This document shows positions 53,254 to 63,069 of a stretch of DNA of 64,000 nt, piece by piece (position 1 is the stretch's first letter; the number at the start of each line of letters is the position of its first letter). The DNA is from Solimonas sp041659605. GTDB taxonomy: Bacteria; Pseudomonadota; Gammaproteobacteria; Nevskiales; Nevskiaceae. The DNA is taken from the NCBI GenBank assembly GCA_041659605.1, contig JBAZXW010000006.1:62001-126000 (forward strand). The letters are read 5' to 3'. A model generated the notes under the pieces. That model saw only the letters and a list, made by a program, of their open reading frames with translations, did no database searches and had not been told where the DNA came from. The translations under genes and the position numbers were made by a program.

Positions 53254-54832
53254 CGCCCGGCACCGCGTCCTCGCGTACGAACGTCTTCTCGCGATAGAAC
53301 AATGCGACGAAGATGAACAGGACCGCCGCAGCCGCCATCACCGCGGCGAAGAACAGGAAGTACACCGGCCCGACCAGCGCGTAGGTCGACACCTGCGCCG
53401 CCTCGACATCGAAGCGGCCCTCGCTCGCGACCGGGCGGCGCGAAATGGCGTCCATCAGCCGCAGCTGGCCGGCGGCCGCGTCGACTTCGGCGACGAGATA
53501 GGTGCCGGCGAGTGGCTGCGTGCCGCCGTCAGCCTTGGTCACGGTCACGCCGGTGGCGCCGGCGAAGTCGATCTTCTGGCCGGGCACGAAGGCCGCGGCG
53601 CCTTCGACGGCGACCCAGGTCTGCGCACCGGTGGTGCCACCGTTCGCGTGCAGCGGCTCGACCATGTAGCCGTTGACCAGCGCGGTAAACAGGTTGCCGG
53701 TGCTGATCGACAGCAGGTACAGCGCCATGATGAAGCTCTTCATCTTCAGCGGCGCCTGCTTGTAGCTGAACTCCAGCGCGGTGATCGACACCAGCACTTC
53801 GGACGCCGTCAGCAGCAGGTACGCGAGGATCTGCCACCACACCGAGGTCACGACGCCGGACTGGATGCGACTTTCGATCCAGGCGACCAGTACGAACGAG
53901 GTCGCGGTCAGGAACATGCCCATCGTGATCTTGCGCAGCGGCGTCACGGTGAAGAAGCGCCCCATCAGCGGATAGATGCCGTAGCTGAAGATCGGCACCA
54001 GCACGAGAATGAACAGCGCGTTCACCGCCTGGATCTGCGCCGGCAGGATCTCGAAGCCGAAGGCCAGGTGCTTGTCCATCAGGTCGGACTGCGCCTGCAA
54101 CACCCAGGTCTGGCCGTTGGACTGTTCCCACAGCGACCAGAAGAAGGCGACGAACAGGTAGATGAGCGCCAGCCGCGCGATGATCGACAGACCCTCTGCC
54201 GAGAACACGTCGCGCAGCCAGGCCTTGCCGGCCGGCGGCACGACCGCGAACTTGTTACGCCCCATCCAGAACACGACGACCGCGATGGCCATCATCGCCG
54301 CCGGCAGGCCAAACGCGAACTTCGGTCCGTAGTTGGGCAACAGCCACGGACACAGCGAAATCGAGATCAGCGAGCCGGCGTTGATCGACAGGTAGAACCA
54401 CGAGAACGCACGCTCGATCAGGTGCTGGTTCGCCGCGGTGAACTGGTCGCCGACGTTGGTCGACACGCAGGGCTTGATGCCGCCGGTGCCAAAGGCGATC
54501 AGGAACAAGCCGACCGCCATTGTCGCCGGTGTGTCGCTGAACGCCAGCAGCGTGCAGCCGGCAACGTAGGCGATCGAGAACAGCATGATCGTGCGGAACT
54601 TGCCGAGGAACACGTCCGACACGATCGCGCCGATCAGCGGAAAGAAGTAGGCGCCGGACTTGAACAGCGACTGCCAGGTCGTCGCCTGCGCATCACCGAA
54701 GTGCAGGAAATTGACCATGTACACGGTCAGGATCGCGTTGATGCCGTAGTAGCAGAAGCGCTCGGCGAATTCGTTGACGACGATGAACGGGATGCCGGCC
54801 GGCATGCGCGCGCTGTCTGCAGTCTGTTTCAT
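53240..54832 (-). CDS. POT-family proton-dependent oligopeptide transporter
   Basis: 530 residues and about 12-14 membrane helices. The conserved proton-coupling motif is ERFCYYGINA at the start, with GTGGIKPCVSTNVGDQF further on, both characteristic of the PTR/POT family. A long soluble insert (about 400-480, GGTTGAQTWVAVEGAAAFVPG) precedes the last helices. It probably imports di- or tripeptides. A methionine at 54832 is used as the start. Confidence 0.93.
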   Translation of the reverse strand: MKQTADSARMPAGIPFIVVNEFAERFCYYGINAILTVYMVNFLHFGDAQATTWQSLFKSGAYFFPLIGAIVSDVFLGKFRTIMLFSIAYVAGCTLLAFSDTPATMAVGLFLIAFGTGGIKPCVSTNVGDQFTAANQHLIERAFSWFYLSINAGSLISISLCPWLLPNYGPKFAFGLPAAMMAIAVVVFWMGRNKFAVVPPAGKAWLRDVFSAEGLSIIARLALIYLFVAFFWSLWEQSNGQTWVLQAQSDLMDKHLAFGFEILPAQIQAVNALFILVLVPIFSYGIYPLMGRFFTVTPLRKITMGMFLTATSFVLVAWIESRIQSGVVTSVWWQILAYLLLTASEVLVSITALEFSYKQAPLKMKSFIMALYLLSISTGNLFTALVNGYMVEPLHANGGTTGAQTWVAVEGAAAFVPGQKIDFAGATGVTVTKADGGTQPLAGTYLVAEVDAAAGQLRLMDAISRRPVASEGRFDVEAAQVSTYALVGPVYFLFFAAVMAAAAVLFIFVALFYREKTFVREDAVPGGAGV

Positions 54833-54881
54833 CCAATATCTCGGTGAACGCCGCGGCGGCGGCGAAAAAACCCGGCCGAGT

Positions 54882-55148
54882 CTATGAACCCGGATGCTGC
54901 AGGCGCCTGAGGATTTCCCCCTCGTCCAGACCGCGAACTTCGACCAGCTTCTGCGCGCTGGTGTCGCCGCGCAGAATCGTGAACGCCGACTTGGGCAGGT
55001 GCAGCACGTCCGCGAGCAGCTCGATCACCGCCTGATTGGCCTTGCCCTTCTCCGGCGCGGCAGTCACCGACAGCTTGAGCGTCTCGCCCATCCAGCCGTT
55101 GATGGCGTTGCGCCCGCCCTTGGGCGTGACTTTCAGTTGCAGGCGCAT
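54882..55148 (-). CDS. DUF167 family protein YggU
   Basis: 88 residues of the YggU/DUF167 family: LQLKVTPKGGRNAINGW at the start, APEKGKANQAVIELLADVL with the invariant Pro-x-Lys-Gly-Lys-Ala-Asn, and SAFTILRGDTSAQK. A small cytosolic alpha/beta protein of unknown function. It follows the M20 peptidase gene by 2 bp and may be coupled to it. Confidence 0.9.
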   Translation of the reverse strand: MRLQLKVTPKGGRNAINGWMGETLKLSVTAAPEKGKANQAVIELLADVLHLPKSAFTILRGDTSAQKLVEVRGLDEGEILRRLQHPGS

Positions 55149-55150
55149 CG

Positions 55151-56620
55151 TCAGGGGGCCGTGTTCTGCAGCAGGCGGATGTAGAAGCGCACCATGTCGG
55201 CGTAGGCCTCGACGCCGATGCGCTCGTCGCTGCCGTGCACACGCGGCTGGTCGGCCGGCGTGTAGGGATACGGCGAGAAGTAGTAGGCCTGGTCGCGCAG
55301 ATCGGCGTAGTGGCGGTTGTCGGTGGTTGCGAGAATGATGCCGCTGGACACCAGCGCCTGCGGGAACACCTCGTTGACGGTCTTCTCGATCAGCGCGAAC
55401 TCCGGCGCCCGCGGATCGGACAGCGGCGGCGCCTCGTTGGCGAAGCCCGCCTCGGCCGCAATCTCGATCGCGATATCCGGATCGTCGATCGCACTGCGCA
55501 GGTGCGCCTCGGCGTCGACGATCCGGTCGCCGGGCAGCAGGCGCACGTTGACCAGCGCGTGCGCCTCGCTCGGCAGCACGTTGTCCTTGACGCCGCCGGC
55601 GACGACGGTGATCGCCTGCGTCGAGCGGATCAGCGCATTGGTGATCGGCGCCGCGGACAAGGCCCGCAACAGCAGCGGTTCGAACAGGTCACGGTTGGCG
55701 ATCAGCAGGCGCTCGGCCGCGGGCATGTGCGGCGCCAGGCGATCGAGCATGCCCGCAACCGGTGGCAGCAGCCGCGCCGGCATCGGCCGCTCGTCGATGC
55801 GCAGCAGCGCATGCGACAGCCGCACGATCGCGTTGCCGCGTGCCGGCGTCGACGCGTGCCCGCCGACGCCGCGCGCGGTCAGCCGGAACGTCACATAGCC
55901 GCGTTCGCCGGCCATGATCGCAGCGACGGGCCGGTCGATACCGGCGACGATGCCCTGCGTGATCGCGCTGCCCTCGTCCAGCGTGTAGGCCAAGCGCACG
56001 CCGCGCGCGCGGAGCACTTCAGCAATGCGCGCAGCGCCATCGGTACCGCCGATTTCCTCGTCGTGGCCGTAAGCAAAATAAACCGTGCGCTGCGGCGCAT
56101 GACCCTGCGCGAGCAGCCACTCGGCGGCTTCGAGCTGGGCGATCAGGTTCGACTTGTCGTCGAGCGCGCCGCGCCCCCAGACATAACCCTCGGCGATCAC
56201 ACCGGCGAACGGCGGCTGCGTCCAGCGCGTCTCGGTGCCGGGCTCGACCGGCACGACGTCCATGTGCGCCGCAAGCAGTGCCGGCTTGCGCGCCGCATCG
56301 CGGCCGTCCCAGCGGTAGAGCAGGCCGAAGGCGCCGACCGGTTCGACATCCAGCATCCGATGCACCCGCGGGAACTGCGCGCGCAGCAGGGCGTGGAACT
56401 GGCGGAAGGCTTCGGCATCCGTGCGGTCCGCTTTGACGTACGAGACGGTTTGCAGCCGCAGCGCGGCGGCCAGGCGCCCTGCGAGTTGCGGCGCATCGAG
56501 CGCGATACGCTCGGCGGCCGGTGCCAGCACCGGCGCCGACCGCAGCCGTGCGGCGCGGTAGCCCAGCAGCGCCGCGAACACCAGCAGCGCGGCGGCCAGA
56601 GCCAGAAATGTCCTTTTCAT
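55151..56620 (-). CDS. M20-family metallopeptidase (PM20D1/carboxypeptidase S-like)
   Basis: 489 residues with an N-terminal hydrophobic anchor or signal (FLALAAALLVFAALLGY). Zinc and catalytic residues are visible: HMDVV (His and Asp), GRGALDDK (bridging Asp), GHDEEIGG (catalytic and ligand Glu pair), and HGSDERI near the end. A dimerisation/lid domain lies in between. The long N-acyl-amino-acid/peptidase form resembles mammalian PM20D1 and yeast carboxypeptidase S. The start at 56620 gives a clean signal; the frame is open further upstream through an intergenic repeat. Confidence 0.92.
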   Translation of the reverse strand: MKRTFLALAAALLVFAALLGYRAARLRSAPVLAPAAERIALDAPQLAGRLAAALRLQTVSYVKADRTDAEAFRQFHALLRAQFPRVHRMLDVEPVGAFGLLYRWDGRDAARKPALLAAHMDVVPVEPGTETRWTQPPFAGVIAEGYVWGRGALDDKSNLIAQLEAAEWLLAQGHAPQRTVYFAYGHDEEIGGTDGAARIAEVLRARGVRLAYTLDEGSAITQGIVAGIDRPVAAIMAGERGYVTFRLTARGVGGHASTPARGNAIVRLSHALLRIDERPMPARLLPPVAGMLDRLAPHMPAAERLLIANRDLFEPLLLRALSAAPITNALIRSTQAITVVAGGVKDNVLPSEAHALVNVRLLPGDRIVDAEAHLRSAIDDPDIAIEIAAEAGFANEAPPLSDPRAPEFALIEKTVNEVFPQALVSSGIILATTDNRHYADLRDQAYYFSPYPYTPADQPRVHGSDERIGVEAYADMVRFYIRLLQNTAP

Positions 56621-56630
56621 GCGAGCGCTC

Positions 56631-56712
56631 GTAGGATGGGCTGAGCGCAGCGATGCCCATCGGATCCCGCGCGCCATCGATGATGGGCTTCGCTGCGCTC
56701 AGCCCATCCTAC
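56631..56712. repeat. dispersed intergenic repeat, copy 3, inverted pair
   Basis: Two 31-bp arms at 56631-56661 and 56682-56712 are reverse complements apart from one mismatch. Each holds the core GGGCTGAGCGCAGCGATGCCC. They form a strong hairpin between the RND permease and M20 genes and may act as a terminator for the RND operon. Confidence 0.7.
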
Positions 56713-56715
56713 GAT

Positions 56716-59700
56716 TTACATGCCGAGCGTCGCCAGCGGCCACCAGCCGCGCGCGCGATGCAGCGCGCGCCGGCCCCAGTGGCCGAGATCCTCGAGCGCC
56801 AGGTAGATCGTTGGCAGCACCAGCAACGACACCACCGTCGAGAACACCAGGCCGCCGATGATCGCGCGCGCCATCGGGTAGTAGGCGGGGCCTTCGCCGC
56901 CGATCGAGGTGTCGCCCAGCGACAGCGGCACCATGCCCAGCACCGTCGTCGCCGCAGTCATCAGGATCGGCCGCAGGCGGTCGCGCGAGCCTTTGACGAT
57001 CGCCCGCGTGCGCTCCATGCCGGCGGCGCGCAGCTGAATGACGTGGTCAACCAGCACGATGCCGTTGTTCACGACCACACCCATCAGCACGAGCATGCCG
57101 ATCAGCGCCATGAACGAGAAATCGGTCGCGGTCGCGAAGAAGAACCAGTAGACGCCGACGAAGGAGAACAGGATGCCGGTGATGATCGCCGTCGGCGCGA
57201 GCAAGGACTCGAACAATGCGGCCATGACGATATAGATGCAGGCGATCGCCAGCAGCATGTTCTGCACCATCGTCTGCATGCTCTCCTGTTCCTCGTCGAA
57301 GGCGCTGCCGTAGCCCCAGCTGTAGCCGGGCGGCAGCTGCAGGCCTTCGAGCGTCTTGTCGACGTGCTTGCGCGCGTCCTCGGCGGTCGTGCCCTCCTTC
57401 GTACTGAACTCGATCGTCAGGGCGGCATGGCGGTTCTCGCGCTGGATCGCGCCGGGCACGTCGCCGATCGTCAGCTCGGCAAGCGCCGACAGCGACACGC
57501 GCTCGCCGGTTGGCGTGACGATCGGCAGCGAGCGCAGCGCATCCAGATCGAGGCGATCGGCGCGGCGGAACTGCAGCAGCAGGTCGACTTCGCCGGTCGC
57601 GGTGCGGTAGGGCTTGAGCTCGACGCCGCGCATCGCGCCGGCGACGACTTCGGCGACCTGCTGGCTGGACAGGCCGTACAGGCGCGCCTTGTCGCGGTCG
57701 ACGCGCACGCGCACCTCCCAGTCCTCGGCCGAAACCTTCAGGCGCACGTCGGTCAGGCCGTCGACGCCGCGCACGACACGTTCGACCTCGCGCGCCACTT
57801 CGCGCAAACGCTCGCTCGACTCGCCGAAGACCTGCACGGACAGCTTCTCGCCGGAGCCCTGGCGATTGTCTTCGAAGCTCGGCTCGCCGATCGCGATCTT
57901 CGGCAGCTCCTTGCGGATCGCCTCCTTGATCTGCTTCGGCGTCTGCCTGCGTTGTTCCTTGTCGAGCAGGATGATGCTCGATTCGGCACGGCCCTGATCG
58001 AAGTACGAGTACACCGAGTCGATCTCGAAGCGCTCCTTGTTGGCGAACAGGAAGGCCTCGATGGTGTCGACCGCATCCTCGACCTTATCGAGGCGGTAGA
58101 CGTTGTTGACGTTGTAGCGCAGGAACAGCCGCTTGCTGCTGTCCTGCGGGAACATGTCCATCTTCACGAACTTCGCCGGCACCGCCACGCTGGCCAGCAC
58201 CAGCACGATGAACAAGCCGGTCTTGCCGGGATGATGCAGCGTCCAGTCGAGCACGCGCGCGTAGCGGTCGGCAAAGCGTTCCATCCAGGCGACGCGGCCA
58301 TCGCCGCGCACCACGATGCGCGTCGTCAGCTGCGGAATCAGCGTCAGCGCCACCAAAAGCGACGCGGCCAGCGACACGCAGATCGTCACCGCGACCTCGG
58401 TGAGATAGACCGTGATCTCGTTCTGCACGCCGAAGATGTTGGGCAAGAACACGATCGCCGTCGTCAGCGTGCCGAGAAATACCGCAAGCGCAACGCTGCG
58501 CGTGCCCTGCAGCGTCGCCGGCACTGCCGTCAGCCCCTCGCTGCGCGCCTTGAAGATCGACTCGGTGACGACGACGGCGTTGTCGACCAGCATGCCGACC
58601 GACAGCATCAGCCCCATCAGGCTGAGCACGTTCAGCGAATAGCCGAGGAAATACATCACAGCCAGCGTGATCACGAGCGACAGCGGGACCGCGCTGGTGA
58701 CGATCAACGTCATCGTCCAGTTGCGCAGGAACAGGTACAGCACGAAGACCGACAGCAGCGCGCCGATCAGGCCGGCCTCGATCAGGTCGTCGAGCGAGCT
58801 GCGGACGCTGTCGCCGGTGTTGTCCATGACGAACAGGCTGATGCCGGTCATCTCCGGCAGCTGCCGCACCGCCACGATTTCGGCGAGCGCGACGTCGGCG
58901 ACTTCGACCATGTTCGCGCCGGTCTCCTTGAAGACGTTGAGCCCCACCGCGTAGCGGCCGTCGAGGTGGCGTCCATAGGTGCGGACCGGCTCGGCGTACT
59001 GCACCTCGGCGATGTCGCCCAGACGCAGTCCGCGCACGTCGACGACCATCGCGCGAATCTGGTCGAGGCTGGCGAAGCGGCCTTCCGGCTTCACGTAGTA
59101 GCGCTTGCCGGCCTCGATGAAATTGCCGGCGGTCAGCGAGAAGTTCGAGCGCTGCAGCGTCTCCGACAGCTTGCGCAGATCGACGCCGTGCGCGGCGACG
59201 CGCTCGGCGGCAAGCTCGATGCGCACTTCCTTGGGTTCGACGCCATAGAGTTCGACGCGTGAAACCCCGGGCAGGCGTTCGATGCGCCGCTTGAGGTTGC
59301 GATCGAGCATGTCGTAGGCATCGGACAGATTGCGCTCGGCGGAGACGCGCAGCGTCAGCACCGGGATGCTGCCGGCCTCGAACTTCTGGATCTGGATGCG
59401 CTCCAGATCCTGCGGCAGGTCGTCGCGGATCGCGTCGATCTTGTCGCGCGCTTCGATGCCCCTGATCGCGAGGTCCTGGCCCCAGCTGAAGTAGATCTCG
59501 ATCTGTGCGCCGTTGTCGGTCGACTCGGATTTCATCCGCTCGATGCCGGGCAAGGTCGCCAGCGCTTCCTCGACCGGTCGCGTGACGCGGCGCTCGACTT
59601 CCTCGGGCGTCGAATTCCGGTACGGCACCTGGATGAAGATGCCGGGGAACTCGATGTCGGGCAGGAACTCGAGCGGCAGCCGGTTGCCGCCGATCAGGCC

Positions 59701-59772
59701 GATGACGCTCATGCAGACGAAAAACATGGCGACCGTCACCGGCCGCTTCAGCGACAACTCGGTGAGATTCAT
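56716..59772 (-). CDS. RND-family efflux permease (second of two)
   Basis: 1018 residues, full length for AcrB-like permeases. Seen: N-terminal LSLKRPVTVAMFFVCMSVIGLIGG, SVGMLVDNAVVVTESI with the Asp of the proton relay followed by Asn instead of a second Asp, and the C-terminal block LIGMLVLMGVVVNNGIVLVD. Its ATG overlaps the stop of the previous permease (59769-59772). The two permeases with one adaptor recall MdtB-MdtC type heteromeric pumps. No outer-membrane factor is encoded here, so a TolC-like partner is presumably elsewhere. Confidence 0.94.
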   Translation of the reverse strand: MNLTELSLKRPVTVAMFFVCMSVIGLIGGNRLPLEFLPDIEFPGIFIQVPYRNSTPEEVERRVTRPVEEALATLPGIERMKSESTDNGAQIEIYFSWGQDLAIRGIEARDKIDAIRDDLPQDLERIQIQKFEAGSIPVLTLRVSAERNLSDAYDMLDRNLKRRIERLPGVSRVELYGVEPKEVRIELAAERVAAHGVDLRKLSETLQRSNFSLTAGNFIEAGKRYYVKPEGRFASLDQIRAMVVDVRGLRLGDIAEVQYAEPVRTYGRHLDGRYAVGLNVFKETGANMVEVADVALAEIVAVRQLPEMTGISLFVMDNTGDSVRSSLDDLIEAGLIGALLSVFVLYLFLRNWTMTLIVTSAVPLSLVITLAVMYFLGYSLNVLSLMGLMLSVGMLVDNAVVVTESIFKARSEGLTAVPATLQGTRSVALAVFLGTLTTAIVFLPNIFGVQNEITVYLTEVAVTICVSLAASLLVALTLIPQLTTRIVVRGDGRVAWMERFADRYARVLDWTLHHPGKTGLFIVLVLASVAVPAKFVKMDMFPQDSSKRLFLRYNVNNVYRLDKVEDAVDTIEAFLFANKERFEIDSVYSYFDQGRAESSIILLDKEQRRQTPKQIKEAIRKELPKIAIGEPSFEDNRQGSGEKLSVQVFGESSERLREVAREVERVVRGVDGLTDVRLKVSAEDWEVRVRVDRDKARLYGLSSQQVAEVVAGAMRGVELKPYRTATGEVDLLLQFRRADRLDLDALRSLPIVTPTGERVSLSALAELTIGDVPGAIQRENRHAALTIEFSTKEGTTAEDARKHVDKTLEGLQLPPGYSWGYGSAFDEEQESMQTMVQNMLLAIACIYIVMAALFESLLAPTAIITGILFSFVGVYWFFFATATDFSFMALIGMLVLMGVVVNNGIVLVDHVIQLRAAGMERTRAIVKGSRDRLRPILMTAATTVLGMVPLSLGDTSIGGEGPAYYPMARAIIGGLVFSTVVSLLVLPTIYLALEDLGHWGRRALHRARGWWPLATLGM

Positions 59773-62700
59773 GTGACCGCCTCCGGTCCGGTATCGGCGC
59801 CGTGTATCGATTGCCGATGCCCGGTCGCGGACTCTTTCTGGAGCAGGGAGTACATCACCGGGATCACGACCAGCGTCAGCAGCGTCGAGATCGTCAGTCC
59901 GCCGATCACCGTGATCGCCATCGGCTGGCGCACCTCGGCACCCTCGCCAGAGCCGATCGCCATCGGCAGCAGGCCCAGTACGGTCGTCAGCGTCGTCATC
60001 AGGATCGGCCGCAGGCGCGAGTGACCCGCTTCGATCAGCGCCTCGCGTGTCGATCGCCCTTCGGCGCGCAGCTGGTTGACGAGATCGATCAGCACGATGC
60101 CGTTCTTCACGACAATGCCGGCGAGCACGATCATGCCGATCAGCGCGACGACATTGATCACCGAACCGGTCAGGTACAGCGACAGGATCGCGCCGATCGC
60201 CGCAAGCGGAATCGTGAACAGGATGACGAAGGGGTGGATGAGCGATTCGAACTGCGAGGCCATCACCAAGTAGACCAGGAAGATCGCCAGTGCCAGCGCC
60301 AGGCCGAGAGAGCGAAACGACACTTCCATCTCCTCGCTTTGCCCGGTGACGGTCGCCGACAGGCCCGACGGCATCGTGATGCCGGTCAGCGTCCGCTCGA
60401 TCTCGGCGATGCCCTCGCCCAGATCGCCGTAGGCCAGATTCGCCGAGACGACGACGACCCGCCGCTGGTCGACGCGGCGGATTTCGCTGGGTCCCGACTT
60501 CAGGCGCACCTCGGCGATCGAGGACAGCCGCACCGCCTGCACCGCGTCCGGGTTGACCAGCATGTTGGCGACCGCGTCGATGCTGGTGCGCGAGTTTTCC
60601 GCGCCGCGGACCAGCACGTCGATCTCACGGTCGCCGATGCGGTAGCGGGTCGCGACGTTGCCGCGCACCGCGCGGGCGACGCGCTCGGCCAGCACCGCGG
60701 TATCAAGCCCCAGCGCCGCCGCGCGCTCCTGGTCGAACAGCACCTGGATCTCCGGATGCCCGGGCGCCAGCGTGGTGTCCACCTCGGTGAAGCGGTCCGA
60801 CGCCAGCAGGCGCGCGCGCAGCGTCTCGGACGTGCGCTCCAGCTGCGCCAGATCGTAGCCGCCGATTTCGACTTCCAGCGGCGTCTTCAGCGTGAACAGC
60901 GTCGGCCGCGCGTAGCGGTAGCTGATGCCCGGCACGCGATCAAGCTTGTCCGAGAGCGCGGCGATGACCTCGGGCTCGCGCGCGAAGGCTGCGGACTTGA
61001 GCACGATGTTGACGGTGCCAAAGTTCTCGCCGCCGGTCTCCGGATTGGCGTCGAGGCGGTTGCCGGTACCGGCAACCGAATAGCTCGATGCGAGCCAGTC
61101 CTGCATCTGCGCGTTGTCGCGCAGCTCGCGCCCGACGTCCTGCAACACTGCGTCGGTGCGCTCCAGCGGCGCCCCCGGCGGCAGCTGCAGCTCGGCGCGG
61201 AACTCGCCCTGGTTGAACGGCGGAATCAGCTCGACCCCGATACGCGGCAGCACCGCGAGCGAAATCGCGAACAGCAGGGTGGCGGCGCCGAGCACGAGCC
61301 CGCGGTGGTCGAGCGACCACGCCAGCGCGGGTACATACGCGCGCTCCATCACGCCGAAGCCCCGCTGCCAGACCGCCGCCAGCGGGCGCAACACGAAGCC
61401 CAGCACAAGGCCGAGCACGCGGAAGGCCTGGACCAGCGGCCACAGCAGCATCGACGGCAAGGACTCGAACAGCGCATACCGCGTGTGCGACAGGCCGCTA
61501 CGGGCGCGGCCGCGGCCGGTGACCACCGGCGTTGCCGGCGCGATCGGCTGGCGACGCGCAGCGCGCGAGGCCATCATCGGAATCAGCGTCAGCGACACGA
61601 TCAGCGAAAACATCAACGCACCGCTGACCACCAGCGCCTGGTCCGCGAACAGCTGGCCGGCGATCCCCTGCACGAACACCATCGGGAAGAACACCGCAAC
61701 AGTGGTCAGGGTTGACGCGGTCACCGCGCCAGCAACCTGACCCGCGCCGGTGACGGCCGCTTCGCGCAGCGGCAGGCCGAGTTCCTGTTGGCGGTGGATG
61801 TTTTCGAGCACGACGATGGCGTCGTCGACGAGCATGCCGATCGCCAGCGCGATGCCGCCCAGCGACATGATGTTGAGCGACAGGCCGGCGCCGTACATGA
61901 CGTTGAACGTCGCGATCACCGAAATCGGAATCGCGATCGCGACGATCGCGGTAGTCCAGGCGTTGCGCAGGAACAGATACAGAATCAGGATCGCCAGCAA
62001 GCCGCCTTCGAGCGCCGCCGACTTCACCTCGTCGATTGCCTGCTGGATGAACACCGCCTGGTCGTAGAGCGGACGCATCTCGACATCGGGCGGCAGCTGC
62101 TTGCCGAGTTGTTCGACACGTCCCTTGATGCGCTCGGCAATCGACACCGTGTTGCCGTCGCCTTCCTTGTACATCGCGATTTCGACCGCCTCGTTGCCGC
62201 CGATGCGGATGATCGCCTCGCGTTCCTTGAAGCCGGAGCGGACCTCGGCAACGTCGCGCAGGTAGATCGATCGGTCGGTGCGCGTCGCGAGGATGGTCTC
62301 GCTCATTTCCGGCAACGACTTGAACTGGTTGAGCGTGCGCACCAGGTAGCTCGACGCACCCTGCTCGACACGGCCGCCGGAGATGTTGGCGTTCTCCGCG
62401 CGCAGGCGCTCGGCAACCTGCTCCAGCGTCAGGTTGAACTGCGCCAGCTTGCCGAGATCGACCAGGATCTGCACCTCGTCTTCGAGGCCGCCGCTGATCT
62501 TCACCGCGGCGACGCCGTCGACGCCTTCCATCGGCTTCTGCACCAGATCTTCGGCGATGCGGCGCAGGCGCTTGAGCGCGGCCTGGTCGACCATACGCAG
62601 GGCGCCGCCTTCCGGCGTCTTCAGCGCCAGGCCGTAGCGCATGATCGGATCCTGCGTCGGATCGAAGCGCAGCACGATCGGGCGTTTGGACTCCTTGGGC

Positions 62701-63050
62701 AGCTCCAGTGCGTCGAGCTTCTCGCGCACGTCGAGCACCGCGAAATCCATCTTCGTGCCCCAGTTGAATTCCAGGGTCACGTCGCTGCGCTCGGCGAGCG
62801 AGGCCGAACGCACCTGGCGCACGTTGCGGATGATGCCGACCGCTTCCTCGATCGGTTTCGACAGCAACGTCTCGATTTCCTCCGGCGCCGCACCCGGCAG
62901 CTCGGTGCGGATCGTCAGCGTCGGATACGACAGGTCCGGCAGCAGCGTCAGCTCCAGCCGCGACTGCGACACGAAGCCGAACAGCAGCACTGCGAAGGTC
63001 AGCATGCCGATCGCCACCGGCCGCCGCGTGCACAGCTCGATGAATTTCAT
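59769..63050 (-). CDS. RND-family efflux permease (first of two)
   Basis: 1093 residues, slightly longer than usual because of an insert at about 500-590 (GRGRARSGLSHTRYALFESL) between the two membrane halves. The relay aspartates are intact in IGMLVDDAIVVLENIHRQQ. N-terminal FIELCTRRPVAIGMLTFAVLLFG and porter block PGAAPEEIETLLSKPIEEAVG are typical. It lies 19 bp after the adaptor gene and is coupled to the second permease. Confidence 0.94.
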   Translation of the reverse strand: MKFIELCTRRPVAIGMLTFAVLLFGFVSQSRLELTLLPDLSYPTLTIRTELPGAAPEEIETLLSKPIEEAVGIIRNVRQVRSASLAERSDVTLEFNWGTKMDFAVLDVREKLDALELPKESKRPIVLRFDPTQDPIMRYGLALKTPEGGALRMVDQAALKRLRRIAEDLVQKPMEGVDGVAAVKISGGLEDEVQILVDLGKLAQFNLTLEQVAERLRAENANISGGRVEQGASSYLVRTLNQFKSLPEMSETILATRTDRSIYLRDVAEVRSGFKEREAIIRIGGNEAVEIAMYKEGDGNTVSIAERIKGRVEQLGKQLPPDVEMRPLYDQAVFIQQAIDEVKSAALEGGLLAILILYLFLRNAWTTAIVAIAIPISVIATFNVMYGAGLSLNIMSLGGIALAIGMLVDDAIVVLENIHRQQELGLPLREAAVTGAGQVAGAVTASTLTTVAVFFPMVFVQGIAGQLFADQALVVSGALMFSLIVSLTLIPMMASRAARRQPIAPATPVVTGRGRARSGLSHTRYALFESLPSMLLWPLVQAFRVLGLVLGFVLRPLAAVWQRGFGVMERAYVPALAWSLDHRGLVLGAATLLFAISLAVLPRIGVELIPPFNQGEFRAELQLPPGAPLERTDAVLQDVGRELRDNAQMQDWLASSYSVAGTGNRLDANPETGGENFGTVNIVLKSAAFAREPEVIAALSDKLDRVPGISYRYARPTLFTLKTPLEVEIGGYDLAQLERTSETLRARLLASDRFTEVDTTLAPGHPEIQVLFDQERAAALGLDTAVLAERVARAVRGNVATRYRIGDREIDVLVRGAENSRTSIDAVANMLVNPDAVQAVRLSSIAEVRLKSGPSEIRRVDQRRVVVVSANLAYGDLGEGIAEIERTLTGITMPSGLSATVTGQSEEMEVSFRSLGLALALAIFLVYLVMASQFESLIHPFVILFTIPLAAIGAILSLYLTGSVINVVALIGMIVLAGIVVKNGIVLIDLVNQLRAEGRSTREALIEAGHSRLRPILMTTLTTVLGLLPMAIGSGEGAEVRQPMAITVIGGLTISTLLTLVVIPVMYSLLQKESATGHRQSIHGADTGPEAVT

Positions 63051-63069
63051 GTTCTAGGGCCTGCTAACG

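Noticed and set aside
56653..61715. Long plus-strand open frames opposite the RND permeases
   Set aside because: Arg/His/Gln-rich shadows of the permeases with no recognisable domain; the minus-strand frames have full RND motifs.
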